The notes under the pieces are model-generated. The model saw only the letters and a list, made by a program, of their open reading frames with translations. It searched no databases and was not told the origin of the DNA. Positions 7,592-15,424 of a stretch of DNA of 39,455 bases are shown here, piece by piece (the first letter of the stretch is position 1; the number at the start of each line of letters is the position of its first letter). This DNA is from JAYPHU01 sp038127535 (lineage in GTDB: Bacteria > Pseudomonadota > Alphaproteobacteria > Rhodospirillales > UBA2165). A program made the position numbers and the translations under genes. The stretch lies in NCBI GenBank assembly GCA_038127535.1, contig JAYPHU010000031.1, positions 1 to 39,455 of the forward strand, in the 5' to 3' direction.

Positions 7592-8509
7592 TTAGGCTTT
7601 AGAGGCGCGAATTTCCGCCAGACTGTCATCGTCGAAGGCATAGTCGGACCGGCAGAATTCGCAGGTTGCAACAATCAGTCCTTCATCGGTCTTCATGTCC
7701 GACAAATCGTCGGGCGAAAAGGCAGCCAGGGTGGTGGCGACCTTGTCTCGGGAGCATCGGCATCGGGCGCGCACATCCTTTGTTTCATACAGCCGCACGC
7801 CTCTCTCATGAAACAGCCGGTAGAGGATTTGATGGTCGCTGATGCGCGGGTCCAGAAGTTCCTCCCGGGTGAGGGAGCTCATGAGGATCACCGCGTTGCG
7901 CCAGTGTTCCTCCTCTTCGTCCTGGGTCATGATGATCCGGTCTTCGCCGGGCATTCGCTGCACCATGAGAACGGCGGCCCTAGGCGGGAAATCGCCGTCC
8001 ACCGGATCGGCGGCCACCAAGATAACCGTGTCCAGCTGCTCCGATTGGCGGAAATAGGACTGGGCGCAATCGGCGATGCTGGCGCCTTCCAGCTCGACAA
8101 TGCCCTGATAGCGGTCGTCGGCGCCTTGATCGACAGTGAAAGCCATGTGCCCTTTGCCCAACAGGTGCGGCACCGAGGCGCCTGGTGATTTATCACCCGC
8201 AAAGGCGTCCGCGTTATAGCGGGCATATCCCCGGACGTCGCCGTTGCTGGAGAAATCGGTGATCATCATCGGGATCGGACCATCACCTTGGGTCTGCAGG
8301 ATGAAAACGCCGTCTTCCAGTTTAACCGTGGTCGCGAGTGCGGCGGACAGGGCTAGAGTTTCACCCAGCAGGGCAGCCACGGCCGCCGGATAATCATGGG
8401 GATCAAGTATCGCCTTATAGGAGGGACCAAGCCTAGCCAGACGGCCGCGCACATTCGCGCCTTCAATGCGAAACGGCAGAACCGTGTCGGAACCGGAAGT
8501 GGATGCCAT
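7592..8509 (-). CDS. hslO: Hsp33 redox-regulated holdase chaperone
   Basis: A 305-residue cytosolic chaperone activated by oxidative unfolding. The N-terminal substrate-binding domain contains LLGETLALSAALATTVK, GDGPIPMM and VDQG. The C-terminal redox switch has CxC (Cys250, Cys252) and CxxC (Cys283, Cys286), the four zinc ligands that form disulfides on activation. The sequence contains YFRQSEQLDT, typical of the proteobacterial group. It follows argF by 23 bases in the same direction, the usual argD-argF-hslO order in alphaproteobacteria, which suggests transcription from the argD promoter. Confidence 0.95.
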   Translation of the reverse strand: MASTSGSDTVLPFRIEGANVRGRLARLGPSYKAILDPHDYPAAVAALLGETLALSAALATTVKLEDGVFILQTQGDGPIPMMITDFSSNGDVRGYARYNADAFAGDKSPGASVPHLLGKGHMAFTVDQGADDRYQGIVELEGASIADCAQSYFRQSEQLDTVILVAADPVDGDFPPRAAVLMVQRMPGEDRIIMTQDEEEEHWRNAVILMSSLTREELLDPRISDHQILYRLFHERGVRLYETKDVRARCRCSRDKVATTLAAFSPDDLSDMKTDEGLIVATCEFCRSDYAFDDDSLAEIRASKA

Positions 8510-8532
8510 GTGCGATCTGCTGGCCTAGGGGA

Positions 8533-9441
8533 TCAGCGGTTCAGGCACCAGGCTAGGACGCCTTTCTGCGCGTGCAGCCGGTTTTCCGCCTCGTCCCAGA
8601 TGACGCTTTGCGGCCCGTCGAGAACATCGTCGGTGACTTCCTCGCCCCGGTGAGCCGGCAGACAATGCATGAAGACGGCGTCCCGCTTGGCGCGAGACAT
8701 CAGCTTGGCGTTGACCTGGAAGGGCTGCAATAGCTCGAGCCGGCGGTCCCGCTCGGCATCGTCGCCCATGGACACCCAGGTGTCGGTGATCACGCAATCT
8801 GCGCCGTCAACGGCGTCGGCCGCATCATCAAGCACCTTCACATTGCCGCCTTCTTTTTCCGCCCAGCCGATCCGGGATTGGTTGAGCTTCAGTTCCGGCG
8901 GGGTGGCGATGCGGAATTCGAAATTGAACTTCACCGCGGCATGCAGCCAGGATGCGGCCACATTATTGCCATCGCCGACCCAGGCCACGGCTTTGCCTTC
9001 GATGTCGCCCCGGTGTTCCTCATATGTCAGGATGTCGGCCATGATCTGGCAGGGATGGGAGTCATCGGTGAGCCCGTTGATCACCGGCACCGTGGCAAAG
9101 TCGGCCAGGTCCAGGAGCTTTTGATGGGCGTCGGTGCGCAACATCAGCGCATCGGCATAGCGGGACAGGACCTGCGCCGTATCAGAGACGGTTTCGCCTC
9201 GGCCCAGTTGTGAATCGTTTTCGCTCAACACCACCACGTGGCCACCGAGCTGCGCCATACCCACTTCGAACGACACCCGGGTGCGGGTGGACGGTTTTTC
9301 GAATATCAGGACCAGGGTTTTGCCGGCGAGCGGTTTACCGTTGTCGTCGCCGCTTTTAAAGCGGGCGGCATGATCCAGGATGCCCCGGAGGGTCTCCGGG
9401 TCTAGCTTGTCGATATCGAGGAAATGCCTGAGCGCGTACAT
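8533..9441 (-). CDS. argF: ornithine carbamoyltransferase
   Basis: A 302-residue enzyme making citrulline from ornithine and carbamoyl phosphate. The carbamoyl-phosphate loop STRTR is at residues 51-55 (preceded by FEKP). HPCQ, the ornithine-side SMGDD and the C-terminal HCLPAHRGEEV are all present. The usual start MYALRHFLDI is ATG 9441, with AGGAGA just upstream. The gene begins 9 bases after the argD stop codon, so the two are co-transcribed and probably translationally coupled. No feature suggests putrescine or acetylornithine specificity. Confidence 0.96.
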   Translation of the reverse strand: MYALRHFLDIDKLDPETLRGILDHAARFKSGDDNGKPLAGKTLVLIFEKPSTRTRVSFEVGMAQLGGHVVVLSENDSQLGRGETVSDTAQVLSRYADALMLRTDAHQKLLDLADFATVPVINGLTDDSHPCQIMADILTYEEHRGDIEGKAVAWVGDGNNVAASWLHAAVKFNFEFRIATPPELKLNQSRIGWAEKEGGNVKVLDDAADAVDGADCVITDTWVSMGDDAERDRRLELLQPFQVNAKLMSRAKRDAVFMHCLPAHRGEEVTDDVLDGPQSVIWDEAENRLHAQKGVLAWCLNR

Positions 9442-9450
9442 TATCGTCTC

Positions 9451-10620
9451 CTAGGCGTCCAGCTCCGCACAGGCCTCGTTTAAGAGGACCAGCGCGTCGT
9501 CAATATGATTGGTCTCTACGATCAGGGGCGGGATGAAGCGGACAACATTGTTGCCGGCGGGCACGATGAGAACGCCCTTTTCCTCCATCTTCTTGACCAG
9601 ATCCATATTGGTCACCTTGCATTCCACGCCCATCAACAGGCCCTTGCCCCGGACTTCTTTTAGTTTATCCGGATTGGCGTCGACCGCGGCCTGAAGGCCT
9701 TTTTCCAAATGCGCCGACATGGCCTGGACGTGATCCAGAAATCCGTCCCCCAGAATGACATCAAGAACGGCATTAGCCGCCGACATGGCGAGCGGGTTGC
9801 CACCGAAGGTGGAGCCGTGGGTGCCGGCCGCCATGGCGGATGTGGCTTTCTCGTTAGCGAGACAGGCACCGACGGGGAAGCCGCCGCCCAAACCTTTGGC
9901 CGCCGCCAGCACGTCGGGCTCGATCCCGGCCCATTCATAGGCGAACAGCTTACCGGTCCGGCCCATGCCAGTTTGAACCTCGTCGAAGAATAACAGAATG
10001 CCGAATTCATCGGCGGTTTCCCGCAGCCGTTTCAGGTAATCCGGATCGCCTTCATAAATGCCGCCTTCGCCCTGTACCGGCTCCACCAGAATGGCCCCCG
10101 TTTCTTCGGTGATGGCGGCCCGCATCTCGTTCAGATTGCCGTAGGGGACCTGGTCAAATCCCTCCAGCATGGGCGCAAAGCCGGCCATGTGTTTTTCCTG
10201 CTTGGCGGCCGAGATGGTCGCCAGCGTCCGGCCGTGGAAACTGTTGGAACACGTGATCACCCGATAGCGGTCAGGATTGCCGGTCTCGTGGTGATAACGG
10301 CGCACGATTTTCAGGCCGCATTCCACGGCTTCCGCACCGGAATTGCAGAAAAACACCGACGAGGCGAAGGTATTGTCTACCAGCCGCTGGGCCATCTTTT
10401 CCTGACCCGGAATCTGATAGAGGTTAGAGAAGTGCCAGACTTTCTTGGCTTGCTCGGTCAACGCCTCCACCAAATGGGGATGGGCGTGGCCCAGGCCGGT
10501 CACCGCGATGCCGGTGCAGAAATCCAGATACTTCTTACCCTCGGTGCTGTACAGGTAAACGCCTTCGCCCCGCTCGAACGCGAGTTGCGGCGCTCCATAG
10601 GTCGGCATGACCGCTGACAT
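9451..10620 (-). CDS. argD: acetylornithine aminotransferase
   Basis: A 389-residue class-III PLP aminotransferase that converts N-acetylglutamate semialdehyde to N-acetylornithine. Key blocks are FCNSGAEAVE (PLP phosphate), FHGRTLATISA, EPVQGEGG, DEVQTGMGRTGK (Asp213 contacts PLP) and AAAKGLGGGFPVGA with the Schiff-base Lys242. The start is ATG 10620, placed 7 bases after the ribosome site GGGAGAG. An upstream in-frame TTG would overlap that site and is not used. It is the first gene of argD-argF-hslO and has a strong promoter and a structured leader (see next entries). It may also serve lysine biosynthesis (succinyl-DAP aminotransferase), as ArgD does elsewhere. Confidence 0.95.
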   Translation of the reverse strand: MSAVMPTYGAPQLAFERGEGVYLYSTEGKKYLDFCTGIAVTGLGHAHPHLVEALTEQAKKVWHFSNLYQIPGQEKMAQRLVDNTFASSVFFCNSGAEAVECGLKIVRRYHHETGNPDRYRVITCSNSFHGRTLATISAAKQEKHMAGFAPMLEGFDQVPYGNLNEMRAAITEETGAILVEPVQGEGGIYEGDPDYLKRLRETADEFGILLFFDEVQTGMGRTGKLFAYEWAGIEPDVLAAAKGLGGGFPVGACLANEKATSAMAAGTHGSTFGGNPLAMSAANAVLDVILGDGFLDHVQAMSAHLEKGLQAAVDANPDKLKEVRGKGLLMGVECKVTNMDLVKKMEEKGVLIVPAGNNVVRFIPPLIVETNHIDDALVLLNEACAELDA

Positions 10621-10636
10621 TGATTGCTCTCCCAAT

Positions 10637-10690
10637 CCGGCGCACGTTCGCCGGCGCCTGAAAATAATTAGGACGGCAAATGCGCCGTCC
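10637..10690 (-). promoter_or_regulatory. structured argD leader: terminator-like hairpin plus second hairpin before the ribosome site
   Basis: On the minus strand, shortly after the predicted transcription start, GGACGGC and GCCGTCC (10690..10671) pair perfectly around a six-base loop. They are followed by TAATTATTTTC, a loose U-rich tract, so the element resembles an intrinsic terminator. A second perfect hairpin, CCGGCG/CGCCGG (10654..10637, six-base loop), ends 16 bases before the start codon, just ahead of the GGGAGAG ribosome site. The arrangement would allow attenuation or translational control. No leader peptide is visible, and the regulatory role is inference. Confidence 0.4.
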
Positions 10691-10703
10691 CGGAAAGCGC
10701 GGG

Positions 10704-10732
10704 ATTATCCCTATAAGACACTGTTCTGTCAA
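10704..10732 (-). promoter_or_regulatory. sigma70-type promoter of argD-argF-hslO
   Basis: On the minus strand a perfect -35 TTGACA (10732..10727) is followed by a 17-base spacer and GATAAT (10709..10704), five of six to the -10 consensus. The next gene downstream is argD. This is the best promoter match seen in the window; the transcription start should fall near 10697. Confidence 0.75.
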
Positions 10733-10752
10733 TATAATTTGCCGCAGAACGG

Positions 10753-11568
10753 TTATGATTTCAAATTATAGCCGGTTTGAAACAAATGCCGGCAGAACGC
10801 TGTCGCCGCGCCGTTCAGCAGGAGAAGAAAGATAATCCCGGCCGCCAAGTTGCTGTCCGCTTCACCGATGAAGCCGTAGCGGAATCCATCGATAATGTAG
10901 AAGAACGGGTTGACCTGGGCGATCAGTTGCACGGAAGCCGGTAAATGCTGGATCGAATAGAACGTCCCGGACAGGAAGGTGAGCGGCAGAATGACGAAGT
11001 TATTCACCGACGCCACATGATCGACCTTATCCGCCCAAAGCGCCGTCATCAGCCCGAAACACGACATCATCCACGCCGCCATGGCCACATGGAAGAACAC
11101 ATAGCCCAAGTGGTGGATATTGATATCGACAAACAGGCTCATGGCCCCGGCCAGCACCGCGCCCACCAGCACCCCACGGGTGATGCTGGACAGCACATAG
11201 CCGACTGTCATCTCCCAGGCGGTGAGGGGCGGCATCAGCGTATCGACGATGGTCTGCACGATCTTTTCGAACATCAAGGTAAAAGAGGCATTGGCGAAGC
11301 AGCTGGTCATCACCGCCATGATGGTCAGGCCCGGCACCAAAAACTCGGCGAAGGGCACGTCGCCCATGGACTGGCCCTCGCCCTCAAAAGCGAGTTGGAA
11401 AATGGCCAGGAAGAGCAATGCCGTCACCGCCGGCGCAACGAAGGTTTGCATGTACATTTTGAAAAACCGCATGACCTCGCGCTTGTACAGCGCCCACAGA
11501 CCCAGCATGTTCCAGAGGCCCTGGCGGGGCCGGGTCTCGGGGGTGGCGGGTGCTGACAACTGAGACAT
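10753..11568 (-). CDS. ABC-2 type transporter permease (second of a tandem pair)
   Basis: A 271-residue inner-membrane protein with six hydrophobic segments. It has the ABC-2 signature near the end: NFVILPLTFLSGTFYS, then VNPFFYIIDGFRYGF. The cytosolic N-terminus (~25 residues) precedes YKREVMRFFKMY, the usual interface helix. It closely parallels the gene directly upstream (shared MPPLT, NFVILPL, NPFFY and DGFRYGF blocks), so the pair arose by duplication and may form a heterodimeric channel. The start is 2 bases after the upstream stop, implying coupled translation. No ATPase gene is adjacent. The exported substrate cannot be inferred; relatives move polysaccharides, lipids or drugs. Confidence 0.85.
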   Translation of the reverse strand: MSQLSAPATPETRPRQGLWNMLGLWALYKREVMRFFKMYMQTFVAPAVTALLFLAIFQLAFEGEGQSMGDVPFAEFLVPGLTIMAVMTSCFANASFTLMFEKIVQTIVDTLMPPLTAWEMTVGYVLSSITRGVLVGAVLAGAMSLFVDINIHHLGYVFFHVAMAAWMMSCFGLMTALWADKVDHVASVNNFVILPLTFLSGTFYSIQHLPASVQLIAQVNPFFYIIDGFRYGFIGEADSNLAAGIIFLLLLNGAATAFCRHLFQTGYNLKS

Positions 11569-11570
11569 GC

Positions 11571-12374
11571 CTAGTTCCTCAGCTTATAGCCGGTGCGGAA
11601 CATGGCGTAGCAGCCCGCGATCGTGCACAAATTGGCGGCCGCCACCACGGCCAGCCCGATGATCACATTGCCGTCCGCCTGACCGGTGAAGCCGTAGCGG
11701 AAGCCGTCGATCATATAGAAGAATGGATTGAAGTGAGTGACGGTGAGGAGAATATCCGGAAACCGCTGCACGGTGAAAAAGGTGCCCGACAGAAATGACA
11801 GGGGCAGGATCACGAAATTGGTTATGGTGGAGACGTGATCGAACTTCTCCGCCCAGACGCCGGTCATAACGCCGGCCGACGCCATCAAGAGCGCCGCGCC
11901 GATCCCGTGAAACAGCACAAAGCCGATATTGTGGATGTCGAACGGGCTGAATAAGGCCAGGGCGGCAGTGACCCCGATGGCGACCATCAGGCCACGGGTC
12001 ATCCCGCCCATGATGAACGCCAGGGTGAGTTCCGACGATGTCAGGGGCGGCATCAACGTATCGACGATGTTTTGGTTAAGCTTTTGCTGAATGATGGAGG
12101 TCGAGGCGTTGGCGAACGCGTTCTGCAGGATCGACATCATGATCAGACCGGGGGTCAGAAACACAATATACGGCAGCCCGTTGACCACCCGGTCGGCGCC
12201 GAAGGCCACGGTAAACACAGTCAGAAACAGAAACGTGGTGACCACCGGCGCGATGATCGTCTGGCCGATGATTTTCAGATAGCGGCGGACCTCCTTGGCG
12301 TACAAGGTCCAGACGCCGGTCCAATTGACGTTGCCTTGAAGGATGTATTTGGGATTTTGCGGCAGACCGGCCAT
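11571..12374 (-). CDS. ABC-2 type transporter permease (first of a tandem pair)
   Basis: A 267-residue membrane protein beginning MAGLPQNPKYILQGNVNW. The body has six hydrophobic segments and the same ABC-2 blocks as the next gene (KEVRRYLKIIGQT, TLMPPLTSSE, NFVILPLSFLSGTFF, FNPFFYMIDGFRYGF). A GTG 22 codons further upstream would extend it with a basic tail lacking a ribosome site, so I prefer ATG 12374; the start is the least certain part. The opposite-strand recX start lies 99 bases away, so the promoters must share this short divergent region and there is no room for an ATPase gene. Confidence 0.83.
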   Translation of the reverse strand: MAGLPQNPKYILQGNVNWTGVWTLYAKEVRRYLKIIGQTIIAPVVTTFLFLTVFTVAFGADRVVNGLPYIVFLTPGLIMMSILQNAFANASTSIIQQKLNQNIVDTLMPPLTSSELTLAFIMGGMTRGLMVAIGVTAALALFSPFDIHNIGFVLFHGIGAALLMASAGVMTGVWAEKFDHVSTITNFVILPLSFLSGTFFTVQRFPDILLTVTHFNPFFYMIDGFRYGFTGQADGNVIIGLAVVAAANLCTIAGCYAMFRTGYKLRN

Positions 12375-12472
12375 AGGCGGGCAGGGGTTCTTTCGTTGCG
12401 TTCGGACCCGCCTGATATATCCTGCACGCTGCACCGCCACAATGTTTTTGGCACAGAAATAAAGGATTACGC

Positions 12473-13066
12473 GTGAACGACGACGCCGCCAAGGGTAAAC
12501 CGCCCCGCAAGATGAAGGTGCCGCGCAAGGCGACCCGGAAGTCGCTGGAGAATGCGGCGCTTTACTATCTGAAGCGGTTTTCGTCCTCGTCGGAGAACCT
12601 GCGCCGGGTGCTCTCCCGCCGCGTCGACCGGTCCGCCCATTTTCACGACACGGACCCGGCGGAAGGCCGTGAATTCATCGCCGATATTATCGAGAAGCTG
12701 ACCGCGCACGGTTTCCTGGATGATTCCCGATATGCCGAAACCCGGGTCTTGTCCTTGCACCGGCGGGGTACGTCGTCGCGTGGCATCCGGATGAAGCTCC
12801 GGGAGAAAGGGGTGCCCGGCGATGTCATTGATCAGGCGCTGGAAACGTTGGCCGAGGAGGTGGGGGAGACCGAACTGATGGCGGCGATCGCGCTGGCCCG
12901 CCGGCGGCGGCTGGGCCCGTACCGCACGCGCGGCAATCGGGACGAGGCCAAGGAAAAAGACCTGGCGTCCCTGGCCCGCGCCGGCTTCGGCTATGACACG
13001 GCCCGGCGTGTGATCGAGGCGGAAACGGTCGAGGCCCTGGAGGAGATGTTGTCCCCCTCCCCCTGA
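12473..13066 (+). CDS. recX: RecX regulatory protein
   Basis: A 197-residue, strongly basic, helical protein of the RecX family, which caps and destabilises RecA filaments. The conserved stretches are ALYYLKRFSSSSENLRRVLSRR, LTAHGFLDDSRYAETRV, RRGTSSRGIRMKLREKGVP and RAGFGYDTARRVIE, each a three-helix repeat of the family. The start is GTG 12473. The N-terminal ~30 residues are a lysine/arginine-rich extension common in alphaproteobacteria. recA is not in the window, so recX is unlinked here, as is usual in this class. Confidence 0.85.
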   Translation: MNDDAAKGKPPRKMKVPRKATRKSLENAALYYLKRFSSSSENLRRVLSRRVDRSAHFHDTDPAEGREFIADIIEKLTAHGFLDDSRYAETRVLSLHRRGTSSRGIRMKLREKGVPGDVIDQALETLAEEVGETELMAAIALARRRRLGPYRTRGNRDEAKEKDLASLARAGFGYDTARRVIEAETVEALEEMLSPSP

Positions 13067-13103
13067 CCCCCTCCCACGAGGGGAGAAGGGATAAGAACGA
13101 GTC

Positions 13104-13126
13104 ACCCCTCCCTTGATGGGAGGGGT
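13104..13126. repeat. C/G-rich palindrome downstream of recX, possible terminator
   Basis: ACCCCTCCC and GGGAGGGGT form a perfect 9-bp stem around TTGAT. The surrounding 13050..13160 is a run of CCCCTCC and GGGGAGG motifs of the kind seen in repeat family C, but it does not align well with the two family C copies at 26.2 and 35.9 kb. There is no U-tract, so a terminator role for recX is only possible. The rest of the 128-base gap holds nothing else I can name. Confidence 0.45.
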
Positions 13127-13194
13127 CGCACGTCAGCGCGGGGGAGGGTGATCGGAAAAAATCCATTGCAATCCCCGGCGCGTTTAGCGAAGTA

Positions 13195-14337
13195 ATGGGC
13201 CCCATGGACAGCTTGATCGAACAATTCAAAACCGTACTCGACACCTCTTTTTTTGGTGTCGAAGTCAGCCAGCTTGGCGTCGCGGCAATTGTGCTGCTGG
13301 TGTTTATTTTGCTCCGGCGGTTCTTCGCCCGCGTAGTTCTGTCGCGGCTGCGCAAACTGGCTGCCAGCACGGAGACCACCGTTGATGATCAGGTGGTGGA
13401 GGCGCTGCATCAGCCGCTGATGTTCCTATTTTTGATTCTGGGTCTGTCTCTGATCGTTCAATGGATTCCGTTCAGCCCCGCGGTCGAGGCGGTGCTGGTC
13501 AAAATTCTTTTTTCCCTGATCGCCTTCACCATCTTCTGGACCGGTTACCGACTGGTCGATCCCATCTCGGGTTTCTTCGACAAGTTCCTGGAGAAGCTCG
13601 CCGGCGAGGTCGCCAGCGAGGTAAAAGACTACCTCCTGAAGGCCCTCAAGGTGTTTCTCGTGGGCTCCGGCATCGTAGCCGTGCTGGCGCAGTGGGGGAT
13701 CAATCCCTGGCCCTATTTTGCTAGCATCGGCGTCTTGTCGCTGCCCTTCGCGTTCGCCGCTAAGGACAGTGTCGCCAATCTGTTCGGCGGCATTAAGCTG
13801 CTGATCGTCGATCAGGCGATCAGGGTCGGGGACTGGATCGAAACACCCTCTATCGGCCATGGCGTGGTGGAGGAAGTGACTCTCTCCACCGTCCGGGTGC
13901 GCAAATTCTCCAAGGCCATTCAAACCGTGCCCAATGGTAAGATCGCGGCCGAGCCGATCGTCAATTGGTCGCGCATGTCCCACCGGCGGATCAAGATGGA
14001 TATCGGCGTTACCTACGGCACCACGGCCGCCCAGTTCGAGACCATCTTGACCAATATGCGCGCCTTCATCGCCGGCGACGAGCGGGTGGACCACGAGCAG
14101 ACCGAGATGGTGCACCTGGTGAACTTTAACGACTCGTCTATCGACATTAACGTCTATTACTTCACCAAGACCACCAACTGGCAGGAATGGCGCGGCATTG
14201 TCGAGGAACACATGCTGGCCTTCATGAAGATCATCGAAGAGGCCGGCTCCGGCATCGCCTTCCCGACCCGGTCCATCCACATCGAGGGCGTACCCGAGGG
14301 CATCGCCGCGTTTCAAACCGCCAACGAGGTGAGCTGA
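13195..14337 (+). CDS. MscS-family mechanosensitive ion channel
   Basis: A 380-residue membrane protein. There are four or five hydrophobic segments in the first ~190 residues (FFGVEVSQLGVAAIVLLVFILL, then LMFLFLILGLSLIVQW and others). The MscS core follows: FAAKDSVANLFGGIKLLIVDQ for the pore helix and beta-domain entry, VGDWIETPSIGHGVVEEVTLSTVRVR, and VPNGKIAAEPIVNWSRM. The soluble C-terminal alpha/beta vestibule runs to the end. It should release solutes on hypo-osmotic shock, although many paralogues have other gating roles. ATG 13195 and ATG 13204 are both possible starts. The TGA stop is immediately followed by the next ATG, so the next gene is co-translated. Confidence 0.9.
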   Translation: MGPMDSLIEQFKTVLDTSFFGVEVSQLGVAAIVLLVFILLRRFFARVVLSRLRKLAASTETTVDDQVVEALHQPLMFLFLILGLSLIVQWIPFSPAVEAVLVKILFSLIAFTIFWTGYRLVDPISGFFDKFLEKLAGEVASEVKDYLLKALKVFLVGSGIVAVLAQWGINPWPYFASIGVLSLPFAFAAKDSVANLFGGIKLLIVDQAIRVGDWIETPSIGHGVVEEVTLSTVRVRKFSKAIQTVPNGKIAAEPIVNWSRMSHRRIKMDIGVTYGTTAAQFETILTNMRAFIAGDERVDHEQTEMVHLVNFNDSSIDINVYYFTKTTNWQEWRGIVEEHMLAFMKIIEEAGSGIAFPTRSIHIEGVPEGIAAFQTANEVS

Positions 14338-14733
14338 ATGTCCGTGAAATCCCTCAAGGTCGAGATCGCGCCCGGCGAACTGATCGACAAGATCACTATC
14401 CTGGAGATCAAGTCGGAACGTATGGACGACCCGGCCAAACTGGAAAACGTCCGCCGGGAATTGGAGATACTGTCCGCCACGCGGGATGGGGAACTGGACG
14501 GCTCGGAAGAACTTGATGAGTTGGCCGCCAAGTTAAAGACCGTGAATGAAAAGCTTTGGGTGATTGAGGACGATATCCGCGACTGCGAAGCCGCTGGCGA
14601 TTTCGGTGAGACGTTCATCGGCCTGGCCCGCGCGGTCTATCAGATCAACGATGAACGCGCGCGCCTCAAGCGCGAGATCAACGTGCTACTCAGGTCCGAG
14701 ATCATCGAAGAGAAATCGTATAAGCCGTATTAG
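14338..14733 (+). CDS. DUF6165-like small helical protein
   Basis: A 131-residue, charged, helical protein beginning SVKSLKVEIAPGELIDKITILEIKSERM and ending EIIEEKSYKPY. I recognise the pattern (VEVSPGELIDKITIL, LWxIEDDIRDCE, ARxVYxxNDxRAxLKRxIN, EEKSY) as the DUF6165 family, which has no assigned function and elsewhere occurs with surface-polysaccharide genes. Here it starts directly at the stop codon of the MscS gene with no spacer, indicating a two-gene unit. The high Glu/Lys content and heptad-like spacing suggest a coiled coil. The family name is from memory; no catalytic residues are evident. Confidence 0.7.
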   Translation: MSVKSLKVEIAPGELIDKITILEIKSERMDDPAKLENVRRELEILSATRDGELDGSEELDELAAKLKTVNEKLWVIEDDIRDCEAAGDFGETFIGLARAVYQINDERARLKREINVLLRSEIIEEKSYKPY

Positions 14734-14764
14734 GGGCCTCTCTCTTCACTCTTCTGATCGTCAT

Positions 14765-14807
14765 GCCCGAGTTGGGATCAAAGTTAGTTGAGACCAATTC
14801 TCGGGTA
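14765..14807. repeat. dispersed palindromic repeat family A, copy 1
   Basis: GCCCGAGTTGG (14765..14775) pairs imperfectly with CCAATTCTCGGGT (14794..14806), making a hairpin soon after the DUF6165 stop codon. The same element, inverted and with a stronger stem, occurs at 36079..36122. It lies in the 131-base gap between convergent genes, where it could end transcription from both sides. No protein-coding potential is seen. Confidence 0.55.
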
Positions 14808-14826
14808 CCTGTTCAAGTGGCCTGAG

Positions 14827-14873
14827 ATCCCCGACAACTGCTCCGTAGGTCGGGGATGGCGCAGTTAGAGTGT
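14827..14873. repeat. dispersed palindromic repeat family B, full copy
   Basis: ATCCCCGAC (14827..14835) and GTCGGGGAT (14849..14857) form a perfect 9-bp stem with a 13-base loop. The tail GGCGCAGTTAGAG follows. The right arm and tail recur at 6529..6556. The tail runs past 14865 into the end of the convergent DUF123 gene, so the last residues and stop codon of that protein are encoded by repeat sequence. Confidence 0.6.
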
Positions 14874-15332
14874 CCGCGCATGACGATGCACTGGTACACT
14901 AAGAACCACCCCCGCCCCCAGCCTATCCACCTCGAACCCCTCATCCAGCCGCAACAAATGGGCCGCGCACCGGCGGCAATCGGAGCTGCCGAAGCCCCGA
15001 ACCGGCGTCTCCGCCCCAAGTTTCAGCGCTAAATCCACCAGCTCACATTCCTGTCCACCGGGTATCAGGGCGGCAAAAATGACCTGCCCGGACCCGGTCA
15101 ATTGATCCACATGCCAGTGGGGCTTCTTGTCCGCCCGCAAGTGCCGGGAAACCCTGGATTTCAAGCCTCCCGGCCCGTTTGCACTGCCCGCATAGAGATA
15201 CAGCCCCGGCGTTAGCGTTTGGCCCCGGAATTGCATGGTTTTGAGGTCAACAGAGGCCTGTAGCAGGATGCCGAGCCCATACGCGCCGGCGCCGGGCGGA
15301 ATTTCCGAGGGGTCCGTGATCCATGTGGTCAT
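14865..15332 (-). CDS. DUF123 (GIY-YIG-like) nuclease-fold protein
   Basis: A 155-residue protein matching the DUF123 branch of the GIY-YIG superfamily: GAYGLGILLQ, then PGLYLYAGSANGPGGLKSRVSRHLR, KPHWHVDQLT, CELVDLALKLGA and GFGSSDCRRCAAHLLRL. The GLYLYAGSA block replaces the GIY-YIG motif, and the Arg-rich stretch supplies the conserved arginine. Relatives are sometimes fused to endonuclease III, pointing to nucleic-acid metabolism, but the activity is unproven. The C-terminal RHARTL is encoded within a family B repeat, so the native stop may have been displaced. ATG 15332 is the natural start. Confidence 0.8.
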   Translation of the reverse strand: MTTWITDPSEIPPGAGAYGLGILLQASVDLKTMQFRGQTLTPGLYLYAGSANGPGGLKSRVSRHLRADKKPHWHVDQLTGSGQVIFAALIPGGQECELVDLALKLGAETPVRGFGSSDCRRCAAHLLRLDEGFEVDRLGAGVVLSVPVHRHARTL

Positions 15333-15424
15333 GCCCCGATTATCGGTCCCGTTTACCGGATGGCAACGAGTCTCTGCGACGATGACACACTGGGAACCCG
15401 TATGATTGAAACGGAACGGACGAA

